The notes under the pieces: generated by a model
The model's input: only the letters and a program-made list of their open reading frames with translations
Told to the model about the DNA's origin: nothing
Database searches by the model: none
NCBI GenBank assembly: GCA_947453015.1
Contig: CANGFL010000006.1
Location: 1 to 13,993 of the forward strand
Origin: Oxalobacteraceae bacterium
GTDB taxonomy: Bacteria; Pseudomonadota; Gammaproteobacteria; Burkholderiales; Burkholderiaceae_D
Length of the DNA: 13,993 nucleotides
Reading direction: 5' to 3'
Position numbers and translations under genes: made by a program
In this document: positions 6,923-13,701 of the stretch, one piece after another
Numbering within the stretch: position 1 is the stretch's first letter
Layout: each line of letters opens with the position of its first letter

Positions 6923-8416
6923 ATGCCACTCCACATACAAACCACCATTTTTATGATCTGCATGGCCTATTTGGCCTTGCACGGCGCGATATGGTTTGCA
7001 CTCTCTGAACAGCGTAATGCGCAAGTACGTCTTTGGTGTATCTCGGGACTGGTTAGCGGTCTATCGGTCGTGTTGCTATCTTTGCGTGAGCAGGTTGGCG
7101 ATTTTATGTTCATCTATGTAGCACAGCTATTGATGTTAATCGGGAACGCTGGACGTCTGATTGCATTGCGCATGTATTTACTTGAGCGATTAGGTCCTGC
7201 CATCATCGTGCATAGCATAGCGGCTATCTGTTATTTTTTGTGGATCACCAGCGCCTATGAAGCCGGAACATCCAATACAACGCTTGCAATAATGTTCTTT
7301 GGCTTTTATACCTTGCTTTGCTTCGATTATTTTCTTGTGGGTTACACCGTGTACCCTCGACTTGCCACCTTGGGCCCACGGCTATTGATGATGGGTGGAC
7401 TAACGCTTTGCATCTCGCTAGGCTTTAAAACCTTGATGATGATGGCAGATCTGGGGGCCAAGGACATCTACGACCCCGGTATTGATCAGTATGTGATGAT
7501 CGCAGGACAGTTCATTGCTATCACTCTTATCAACATCGGATTTTTGCGCATATTTCTCGATTTACGCGAACAAAAAAACGTCAAAATTGAACGTAACCTA
7601 GCGGCAGCCGAAGCTGAAGCAGCCATGCTGGAACGGCACCGCAGCGAATTACAAAATTTGCTCATCGAACGTGAAGAAATCATCCGCCAACTGACTCTCT
7701 CAAATAAAACAGCTGGCATGGGTGCGTTGGTTGCCAGCCTTGCACATGAACTCAATCAACCTCTGTGCGCGATACGATTAAATGCTCAACTAGTCGAACG
7801 CAAACTCAATATGCCGGAATTAGATGTTAACGGCGCTCGTAAATTTTTAGATTCCGTGATTATGGATAATCGGCGTGCGGCCGATATCATCACAAAACTC
7901 CGTGGGATGTTTGAAAACTCTGATCGTGAACACGGACGCGTAAATCTCGACGAAGTTATTAAAGATACGCTTGCACTGGTTGCACCTCGCGCCAAGGAAG
8001 AACAAGTGACCCTACATGCACAACTTGCTACTGGTTTTTCTATTCAAGGCGATGCCACTCAACTACAACAGGTGATACTGAATTTACTAAACAATGCTTT
8101 CGACGCACTGGATGCGCTCGATACACCGAGAACGATTACTACACTGAACAGTCAAGAAAATTTACCCAAAATTATCAGCATACGCAGCGAACTCAATGAT
8201 GATCGACTGCTGCTACACGTAGAAGACAACGGCATAGGCATACCCGACGAGTTGCAATCCTCAGTTTTTGAGCTATTCAAAACGAATAAAGCTCAAGGTA
8301 TGGGCGTTGGGCTATGGCTATCAAAAACAGTCATCAATGCGCATCGTGGTGATATCCGTTTCACCAGCACACCGGGAGAAGGCACGCTGTTTGAAGTAAG
8401 CCTGCCAACCCACTAA
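6923..8416 (+). CDS. Orphan membrane sensor histidine kinase
   Basis: A 497-residue sensor kinase. Residues 1-212 are hydrophobic, with about seven likely membrane helices (near 8-27, 37-54, 61-80, 94-111, 119-140, 152-172 and 190-210) and very short loops, so ligand sensing is probably within the membrane. A charged coiled coil (about 213-260) leads to the dimerisation/phosphoacceptor helix ASLAHELNQPL, with His275 as phosphorylation site; HELNQP is typical of the FixL/DctB/NtrB-like group. The ATPase domain shows the N box NLLNNAFDAL (Asn387-Asn391), G1 box VEDNGIGIP (Asp435) and G2 box QGMGVGLWLSKTV (about 459-471). All catalytic residues appear intact. No response regulator is adjacent, so its partner is elsewhere. 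It starts 41 bases after the bactofilin with no clear ribosome site. The N-terminal sensor is not one I can name. Confidence 0.92.
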   Translation: MPLHIQTTIFMICMAYLALHGAIWFALSEQRNAQVRLWCISGLVSGLSVVLLSLREQVGDFMFIYVAQLLMLIGNAGRLIALRMYLLERLGPAIIVHSIAAICYFLWITSAYEAGTSNTTLAIMFFGFYTLLCFDYFLVGYTVYPRLATLGPRLLMMGGLTLCISLGFKTLMMMADLGAKDIYDPGIDQYVMIAGQFIAITLINIGFLRIFLDLREQKNVKIERNLAAAEAEAAMLERHRSELQNLLIEREEIIRQLTLSNKTAGMGALVASLAHELNQPLCAIRLNAQLVERKLNMPELDVNGARKFLDSVIMDNRRAADIITKLRGMFENSDREHGRVNLDEVIKDTLALVAPRAKEEQVTLHAQLATGFSIQGDATQLQQVILNLLNNAFDALDALDTPRTITTLNSQENLPKIISIRSELNDDRLLLHVEDNGIGIPDELQSSVFELFKTNKAQGMGVGLWLSKTVINAHRGDIRFTSTPGEGTLFEVSLPTH

Positions 8417-8451
8417 GACAGCTTCAACCGAACGTGGCACCCGTGCTAATC

Positions 8452-8457
8452 TATAAT
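8452..8457 (+). promoter_or_regulatory. Candidate -10 box before the secreted-protein gene at 8500
   Basis: A perfect TATAAT lies 42 bases before the start codon at 8500, in the 83-base gap after the kinase gene. The sequence 16-18 bases upstream has no good -35 hexamer, so this would be a weak or activator-dependent promoter. It suggests that the gene at 8500 can be transcribed separately from the kinase. Confidence 0.4.
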
Positions 8458-8499
8458 TAATTCTGCTTCCGCATCCGTAATGACTTACCTGAGAACGCG

Positions 8500-8988
8500 A
8501 TGACTAAAACAAACCGCTTTATGATCCGCTCGGTCCTTGCCTGTGTGCTGGGTTTAGCCCTGCTTTCTTCTGCTGAGGCCACCGTCTATCACTGCACTAT
8601 TAAAAGAATACGTGGCAATGATTTCGTCTGCCGCGAATTCCCCAATCTATGTAACTTTGTTTTTATCGTCGACGAAGCAAACAAAAAAATATCTCGTAAA
8701 GATGAGGAAGAAAAGAAACTAGTCAAAGTTACGACAGACAAATGGGATGAAAAGCTGATTATTGCGCATGAAGACCAGAATCGAATCGATAATCGCTTCA
8801 TCGAGCAGTACTACTACAAGATTGAGCTTGGCTCGGGTAATTTTTTGATGGCCAACGAATACATGACAAACACTGGCCGCTATCTGACACAAGAAGATAT
8901 CGATCTGGCAGATAAGAAAAGTTTTTCTTACAATAAGCCCAAACTTTTTTCTGAAAAGGGCAGCTGTAATTTGAAGGCAAAAGACTGA
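8500..8988 (+). CDS. Small secreted cysteine-containing protein, unknown
   Basis: A 162-residue protein with a signal peptide: basic MTKTNRFMIR, hydrophobic SVLACVLGLALLSS, and an AEA cleavage site before TVYHC. The mature chain is strongly charged, with a lysine/glutamate-rich stretch (ISRKDEEEKKLVKV). It has cysteines at 32, 44 and 51 and one near the C terminus (GSCNLK), enough for two disulphides. Alternating hydrophobic strands such as CNFVFIVDEANKKI and YYYKIELGSGNFLM suggest a beta-rich fold, perhaps lipocalin-like, but I do not recognise the family. GAG at 8491-8493 lies 6 bases upstream of the chosen ATG. The location is probably periplasmic or extracellular. Function is unknown. Confidence 0.78.
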   Translation: MTKTNRFMIRSVLACVLGLALLSSAEATVYHCTIKRIRGNDFVCREFPNLCNFVFIVDEANKKISRKDEEEKKLVKVTTDKWDEKLIIAHEDQNRIDNRFIEQYYYKIELGSGNFLMANEYMTNTGRYLTQEDIDLADKKSFSYNKPKLFSEKGSCNLKAKD

Positions 8989-8998
8989 GTTAGTGAGT

Positions 8999-9090
8999 GG
9001 CTATGTTCGCATAGCACAACAACTCGCAACAACTCAGAATAACTCTCCCAGCTGTTTCACTGTCTCTATACGGAACGGCGATCACCGCCG
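8999..9090 (+). promoter_or_regulatory. Two small hairpins in the transporter leader
   Basis: GCTATG (9000-9005) and CATAGC (9010-9015) close on a TTCG tetraloop just after the previous stop codon. CGGCG (9076-9080) and CGCCG (9086-9090) close on ATCAC, 8 bases before the transporter start. The first could help end the upstream transcript, although no T-run follows. The second sits where a ribosome binds and could limit initiation. I looked for a preQ1-I riboswitch, which can precede queuosine-transport genes, but did not see its C-rich loop and A-rich tail. Confidence 0.3.
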
Positions 9091-9098
9091 ATAAGCTT

Positions 9099-9812
9099 AT
9101 GTCGACTCAAGCAGTTCGCCGCTATCGCTATTACGATCTCTTGCTGGTGGCCTTTGTCACCGTACTGCTTTGCTCGAATCTGATCGGTGCTGGCAAAGCA
9201 GCCGTTATTACCCTACCCGTGTTGGGCGAAGTGACGTACGGTGCTGGCATACTTTTTTTCCCTATCTCTTACCTGTTCGGCGACATACTCACTGAGGTCT
9301 ATGGCTACGCACATGATAGGCGTGCGGTATGGGCAGGATTCGCCGCATTGGCATTTGCTGCAGTGATGTCGTTGGTCGTGGTGTCGCTTACGCCAGCCGG
9401 TGGCGATTACATGAACAACTACCAACAAGGTCTGGAAACCGTTTTTGGAAATACCTGGCGCATCGTGATTGCATCGATTACAGCCTTTTGGGCTGGCAGT
9501 TTAGCTAACGGTTATGTCATGGCCAAAATGAAAATCTGGAGTGATGGTAAGCATTTGTGGCTGCGAATGATAGGCTCAACCGCCGTCGGTGAAGCTCTGG
9601 ATTCATCGTTGTTTTACATGATGGCTTTTTATGCGATCTGGCCAACCGAGCAAGTTATCTCCGTCGCCATCGCTCAGTACTTCTTGAAAACCGGTTGGGA
9701 AGTCATCATGACACCAGTGACCTATCGCATTGTGAACTGGTTGAAGCGTCAGGAAGAAGAAGACTACATGGATATAGGAACAGATTTCACACCATTTCGT
9801 GTGCGCGTGTAG
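9099..9812 (+). CDS. yhhQ: Queuosine-precursor transporter, YhhQ family
   Basis: A 237-residue inner-membrane protein of the YhhQ/DUF165 (COG1738) family. These proteins import queuosine precursors (preQ0 and preQ1 in E. coli) for tRNA wobble-base modification. Around six hydrophobic segments are visible. The signature FPISYLFGDILTEVYGYAHDRR sits between the second and third segments. A second conserved stretch, GSTAVGEALDSSLFYMMAFYA, matches the conserved GE.vDS element of the family. The C terminus is charged and cytoplasmic (KRQEEEDYMD). Its length is usual for YhhQ. The start MSTQAVRRYRYYDLL leads straight into the first helix; its ribosome site is weak. No other queuosine genes are adjacent. 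It ends before the hairpin at 9849, which serves mainly the opposite strand. Confidence 0.93.
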   Translation: MSTQAVRRYRYYDLLLVAFVTVLLCSNLIGAGKAAVITLPVLGEVTYGAGILFFPISYLFGDILTEVYGYAHDRRAVWAGFAALAFAAVMSLVVVSLTPAGGDYMNNYQQGLETVFGNTWRIVIASITAFWAGSLANGYVMAKMKIWSDGKHLWLRMIGSTAVGEALDSSLFYMMAFYAIWPTEQVISVAIAQYFLKTGWEVIMTPVTYRIVNWLKRQEEEDYMDIGTDFTPFRVRV

Positions 9813-9841
9813 TTCAATCAAATAAAATCAAATTCAATCAA

Positions 9842-9878
9842 ACAAAAACGCCCTTGCTTCAGCTAAGAAGCAAGGGCG
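9842..9878 (-). terminator. Rho-independent terminator of the aminotransferase gene
   Basis: CGCCCTTGCTTC (9849-9860) and GAAGCAAGGGCG (9867-9878) form a perfect 12-base stem around a 6-base loop. Read on the minus strand it is followed by TTTTTGTTT (complement of 9841-9848), so it terminates the aminotransferase gene whose stop is at 9915. On the plus strand no T-run follows. There it may only slow readthrough from the transporter gene. Confidence 0.88.
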
Positions 9879-9914
9879 CTATCGCAACAGCTGACGATTA
9901 GTTAATACTCTCGA

Positions 9915-11042
9915 TCAGACAATTTTTTCTACTGCAGTTGCAAGATGCTGCACCGTGCGATCGATGTTCAAGAGCTTTTCCAAACCAAACAAACCAATTC
10001 GGAAGGTACGGAAGTCAGCGCGCTCACCGACTTGTAGCGGCACACCCGCTGCTGTCTGTAAGCCTAAGGCCATAAACTTTTTGCCGTTCTGAACATCAGG
10101 ATCGGTGGTGTAACTCACCACCACGCAAGGCGCCTGAAAACCCGGTGCTGCCACGCTAGTAAACCCTTTTGACTCCAGCAATTTACGTACTTTAGTACCC
10201 AGCTCTTCCTGATTTTTTTTCAGGTTCGCAAAGCCAGCTGCCTGCGTTTCTTTCATCGTGTCACGCAATATGCGTAACGAATCGGTAGGCATCGTGGTGT
10301 GATAGATGTGTGAGCCTTTTTCATAGGTCTCAGTGATCTGCAACCATTTTTTCAAATCACATGAATAGCTGGTGCTGGTTGTGGCATCGATTTTTTGTCG
10401 TGCACGCTCGCTCATAGCGATCAATGCGCAACAAGGTGAGCTGCTCCAACCTTTTTGGGGAGCGCTAATAACCACGTCAACTTTCGAGGCCACCATATCG
10501 ACCCACATCGCACCGGATGCGATGCAATCGAGTACAAACAAACCATCCACAGATTCAACCGCCTCGCCTATGGCGCGCAAATAATCTGGGGGCAGAATCA
10601 TACCGGCCGAGGTTTCAACGTGAGGGGCGAACACCACCGCTGGTTTTTCTTTGCGAATCCATGCCGTGATTTCCTCAACCGGTGGTGGTGCATACGCACC
10701 CTCGAAGCCCTCGGCGGGTTGACGACCCTGAATCACATGCAATTGATCTGAAATGTGACCCATCTCAAAAATTTGAGTCCAGCGATAGCTAAACCAACCA
10801 TTACGAATCACCAGGCATTTATTGCCATTAGCGAATTGGCGAGCGACTGCTTCCATGCCATAAGTACCGCTACCGGGCACCACTAACGCTGACTTAGCGT
10901 GGTAGACTTCTTTAAGAATTTTCGATATGTCCGTTATTACGCCCATAAAGGCTTTTGACATATGGTTTAACGAGCGATCGGTGTATACCACCGAAAATTC
11001 GAGCAGTCCGTCCGGATCGACGTTGGGAAGCAAACCTGGCAT
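9915..11042 (-). CDS. Class V aminotransferase, alanine/serine-glyoxylate type
   Basis: A 375-residue PLP-dependent fold-type I enzyme of the class V aminotransferase family, cytoplasmic. The PLP phosphate loop is PGSGTYGMEA (about 56-65). The cofactor aspartate is Asp172 in LDCIASGAMWVD. The Schiff-base lysine is Lys197 in SAPQKGWSSSP. The carboxylate-binding arginine is Arg348 in FRIGLFG, and YHTTMPT is the usual active-site stretch. This pattern fits the alanine-glyoxylate/serine-glyoxylate aminotransferase group, which moves amino groups between small amino acids and glyoxylate or pyruvate; the exact substrates cannot be read from sequence. An AGGA site (11052-11049) lies 6 bases before the ATG, fixing the start. 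It stands alone on the minus strand, with its own promoter and terminator, and diverges from the quinone oxidoreductase. Confidence 0.93.
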   Translation of the reverse strand: MPGLLPNVDPDGLLEFSVVYTDRSLNHMSKAFMGVITDISKILKEVYHAKSALVVPGSGTYGMEAVARQFANGNKCLVIRNGWFSYRWTQIFEMGHISDQLHVIQGRQPAEGFEGAYAPPPVEEITAWIRKEKPAVVFAPHVETSAGMILPPDYLRAIGEAVESVDGLFVLDCIASGAMWVDMVASKVDVVISAPQKGWSSSPCCALIAMSERARQKIDATTSTSYSCDLKKWLQITETYEKGSHIYHTTMPTDSLRILRDTMKETQAAGFANLKKNQEELGTKVRKLLESKGFTSVAAPGFQAPCVVVSYTTDPDVQNGKKFMALGLQTAAGVPLQVGERADFRTFRIGLFGLEKLLNIDRTVQHLATAVEKIV

Positions 11043-11094
11043 GGCACATCCTGAAAAATAAATAAGGCCTCATTGGCCCAAATCATGGAGCAAA

Positions 11095-11124
11095 ATAGTA
11101 CGAAATACTCCGCGCAGATTGCAA
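11095..11124 (-). promoter_or_regulatory. Candidate sigma-70 promoter of the aminotransferase gene
   Basis: On the minus strand, TTGCAA (11124-11119) and TACTAT (11100-11095) are separated by 18 bases, a fair match to a sigma-70 promoter. Transcription would start near 11088, giving a leader of about 45 bases with the AGGA ribosome site at its end. Confidence 0.45.
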
Positions 11125-11271
11125 GTTTAACAGAGCTGACCTTTGACGCCGTCTGACACGGCTCAGCCAGACATTGATTACGTAATTGGCAATGCGTGCG
11201 CGTTATAAAATTCGTCGCAGCAAACGAATGATCAAGCCTATGCTAATGATTTACTTCTGTTTTACTAATAA

Positions 11272-11294
11272 TTTGCTAACAATTTGTTAGCGAA
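11272..11294. promoter_or_regulatory. Inverted repeat upstream of the quinone oxidoreductase
   Basis: GCTAAC (11275-11280) and GTTAGC (11286-11291) are perfect arms around AATTT. The flanking TTT and GAA extend the symmetry with one mismatch. It lies 37 bases before the start at 11329, inside the AT-rich 286-base divergent region, where a dimeric repressor (for example TetR-, MarR- or LysR-like) or an RNA hairpin would fit. No T-run follows, so it is not a terminator. No regulator gene is adjacent. The rest of this intergenic region shows no gene. Confidence 0.4.
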
Positions 11295-11328
11295 AACATA
11301 AAAATTTTTCTTACGAACGGACTACCCC

Positions 11329-12306
11329 ATGCGCGCAGCTATCTACACAACCAAGGGACCCGCAGCCGATGTGCTGCGTGTGATTGAAAAAACTGATCCC
11401 GAACCCGCAGCAGGCGAAGTACGCGTCAAACTTGCGTTTAGCGGCGTCAACCCCTCAGATGTGAAATCACGCGCAGGTGTCTCTGCGCGCGGTAGTGGCT
11501 ATCCTGAAGTCATACCGCATAGCGATGGTGCTGGCACCATCGACAAAATCGGTCAGGGCGTTAATCCCGCATTACTTGGCCAACGTGTGTGGGTATTCAA
11601 TGGTCAGTGGGATAGGCCTTTCGGAACCGCTGCGGAATTTATTACTTTGCCCGTAGCGCAAACGGTGGAGTTACCTGACGTGCTGTCATTTGAAATTGGT
11701 GCATCAATCGCCATTCCACTCATGACGGCAATGCATGCAGTTCAGTCGTGCGGATCGTTGATAGGTAAAACCGTGCTCATACCGGGTGCAGCAGGCAGCG
11801 TAGGCTTTTATGCCACCCAACTCGCTCGCATGGCTGGCGCGCACGTGATAGCCATCATCAGTAACGAACAAAAAGCTCAGCTCGCAAAAGATATAGGCGC
11901 GCACGACGTCATCAATTACAAAACTGAATCAGTCACCGACAGGGTGCAAGCATTAACCAATAACCGCGGCGCCGATGCCATCATCGATGTCGATGCAGCT
12001 ACGCATGCACCTTTGTACGGCAGCCTGCTGTCGTTTGATGGTAAAGCGGTTGTGTACGGCTCAAATCAGCCACAATTCAGTATGCCGTTTGGACCGATGA
12101 TTATGGGTTTCATTAGCATCTATTATTTCATCGTCTACAAACTACCAGCGCATGCCATGCACGAAGTACTCGCAGGTGTTAACGCGGCATTAGCGACGAC
12201 CGGCTTCAAACATCCGCCCACCAGCATTTATCCCTTGGACGACATCGTCAAGGCGCATCAACAAGTCGAACGTGGAGCCAATGCCAAAGTATTGATTCAG
12301 CTATAA
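11329..12306 (+). CDS. Zinc-less quinone oxidoreductase / medium-chain reductase
   Basis: A 325-residue member of the medium-chain dehydrogenase/reductase superfamily, NADPH:quinone reductase (QOR) branch. The GroES-like domain (about 1-125) has EVRVKLAFSGVNPSDVK, in which the Asn-Pro-Ser-Asp replaces the cysteine zinc ligand of alcohol dehydrogenases, so no catalytic zinc is expected. The Rossmann domain begins GKTVLIPGAAGSVGFYATQLAR, with the AAGSVG nucleotide loop (154-159) typical of QOR rather than GLGGVG of alcohol dehydrogenases. The C-terminal VERGANAKVLIQL is also typical. Such enzymes reduce quinones or activated double bonds with NADPH. The substrate is unknown. The gene is followed after two bases by the methyltransferase and preceded by an inverted repeat that could regulate both. 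Confidence 0.93.
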   Translation: MRAAIYTTKGPAADVLRVIEKTDPEPAAGEVRVKLAFSGVNPSDVKSRAGVSARGSGYPEVIPHSDGAGTIDKIGQGVNPALLGQRVWVFNGQWDRPFGTAAEFITLPVAQTVELPDVLSFEIGASIAIPLMTAMHAVQSCGSLIGKTVLIPGAAGSVGFYATQLARMAGAHVIAIISNEQKAQLAKDIGAHDVINYKTESVTDRVQALTNNRGADAIIDVDAATHAPLYGSLLSFDGKAVVYGSNQPQFSMPFGPMIMGFISIYYFIVYKLPAHAMHEVLAGVNAALATTGFKHPPTSIYPLDDIVKAHQQVERGANAKVLIQL

Positions 12307-12308
12307 CC

Positions 12309-13049
12309 ATGGCCGTTGATCATTTCGGCAAAGTCGCAGCGAGCTACGCAGAGCATAGACCGACTTATCCTGCCGGTCTGTTTAGTTGGCTAGCCGAAGA
12401 ATGTGCGTCACATGACATGGCATGGGATTGTGGCGCGGGAAATGGCCAGGCATCGATTGCGCTGGCCAATCATTTTGGCAAAGTCATTGCGACGGATTTA
12501 AATGATTCTCAAATTGCCAATGCTAAAGCGCACTCAAATGTTGAATACCGAGTCGCACCAGCAGAAGCCAGTGGACTGCCCTCTTCTTGCGCCGACATAG
12601 TCACGATTGCGCAAGCCTTGCATTGGTTTGATCTGGAAAAGTTTTATAGCGAAGTCAGGCGTGTGCTTAAACCCGATGGGCTGATTGCCGCATGGAGCTA
12701 TGGCATGATCGTCGTCTCCAATGATGCAACGAATGACTGCTTGCAGCATTTTTATCATCACGTGATAGGCCCGTATTGGCCACCCGAACGACATCACGTG
12801 GAAACTGGCTATCGCGATCTGGCTTTTCCATTCGAGCGCATTAAAACACCCCAGCTTAGTATGAATGTTGAATGGACCCTGAATCAATTGCTAGGCTATT
12901 TACGTAGCTGGTCGGCATCGGCACGCTATCATACGGCGACCGGTATTGATGCGGTTAATGAACTGAGCCATCAGTTAATCACCACCTTGCCAACTGCTGA
13001 AGAGTTCATCGAAGTTCAATGGCCACTATCGATACTCGCAGGCAGATAA
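12309..13049 (+). CDS. Class I SAM-dependent methyltransferase (type 11)
   Basis: A 246-residue Rossmann-fold methyltransferase, cytoplasmic. The N terminus DHFGKVAASYAEHRPTYP is typical of the group that includes yeast trans-aconitate methyltransferase-like enzymes. Motif I is WDCGAGNGQAS (Asp40-Gly46), which binds S-adenosylmethionine. The acidic residue at the end of strand 2 is Asp63 in VIATDLN. The motif IV region is DIVTIAQALHWFD, followed by VRRVLKPDGLIAAW. The C-terminal third, rich in aromatic residues, would form the substrate cap. Substrate is unknown: small organic acids or quinone-like molecules are both possible. The ATG comes two bases after the oxidoreductase stop, so the two are translationally coupled. 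A joint pathway, for example reduction then methylation of one compound, is inference. Confidence 0.9.
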   Translation: MAVDHFGKVAASYAEHRPTYPAGLFSWLAEECASHDMAWDCGAGNGQASIALANHFGKVIATDLNDSQIANAKAHSNVEYRVAPAEASGLPSSCADIVTIAQALHWFDLEKFYSEVRRVLKPDGLIAAWSYGMIVVSNDATNDCLQHFYHHVIGPYWPPERHHVETGYRDLAFPFERIKTPQLSMNVEWTLNQLLGYLRSWSASARYHTATGIDAVNELSHQLITTLPTAEEFIEVQWPLSILAGR

Positions 13050-13100
13050 CGATCAACCGCATAAACATCAAACTAACATTTAGTAGTTAAGGCAAACACA

Positions 13101-13565
13101 ATGCACATGCATTTTATAAAAATCATCCTTCTGACCCTGCTAGGTTTGAGCTCTATGCATCTGCACGCAGAGCCACTCCGTTTTGTATGCCGCGGATGGG
13201 CGCCACTTTATCTCAGCAGTTGGACACCGGAAAATCCCATCCCCACTGATTTCGACATGATGAATCTCGAAGCCGATGAATCAACCGGCATGGTGCGGGT
13301 TGATCTAGCCATGGTAGGTCGTCTACTGTTCGCTGCGAACATCAGCGACTATGCCGTCAAAGCCTCTATTCCCTACAAACGAATGATGGTGGATGACTTC
13401 ATCGAGATTATCGATTTTTATTACAACCGACCCAGTGGCGAGATCATCGTTACGGCCATGGAGAAAAAAACACGTAAAGGGCATCCTTTGTTCAAGGGTA
13501 AATGCGGACGACTCAAACCGATGAATTTTGAACCCATACCACCGACACCCATTGAGATTAGGTAG
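13101..13565 (+). CDS. Small secreted protein, unknown
   Basis: A 154-residue protein with a signal peptide: MHMHFIKIILLTLLGLSSMHLHA, cleavage likely after LHA before EPLRFVC. The mature domain has two cysteines (RFVCRGW and KGKCGRL) that could pair and hold a beta-rich fold together. Strands such as MVRVDLAMVGRLLFAA and SGEIIVTAMEKKT are visible. The tail is proline-rich (FEPIPPTPIEIR). I do not recognise the family. AAGG (13089-13092) lies 8 bases before the ATG at 13101; the second ATG at 13107 would be 14 bases away, so the first is preferred. It follows the methyltransferase by 51 bases and could share its transcript, but its composition suggests an unrelated role. Confidence 0.75.
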   Translation: MHMHFIKIILLTLLGLSSMHLHAEPLRFVCRGWAPLYLSSWTPENPIPTDFDMMNLEADESTGMVRVDLAMVGRLLFAANISDYAVKASIPYKRMMVDDFIEIIDFYYNRPSGEIIVTAMEKKTRKGHPLFKGKCGRLKPMNFEPIPPTPIEIR

Positions 13566-13701
13566 TGTGAAGAAAAAATGTGCTTCGGGACGAAATTATA
13601 GGAAATACGACTGGCCAAACTTGAATTTTTCTGAAATTAAGGAACCAATTTAAAAAAATGTCTACTGAGATTGTCAAATCTCCAAACTCAGAAGTAACGC
13701 C

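Noticed and set aside
8989..9098. preQ1-I riboswitch before the queuosine transporter
   Set aside because: The short stem with C-rich loop and A-rich tail of the class is not seen; only two generic hairpins are present.
9816..9846. Repeated TTCAATCAAA-like units as a repeat array
   Set aside because: Two copies in an AT-rich gap beside a terminator; too short and few to be a functional repeat or CRISPR.
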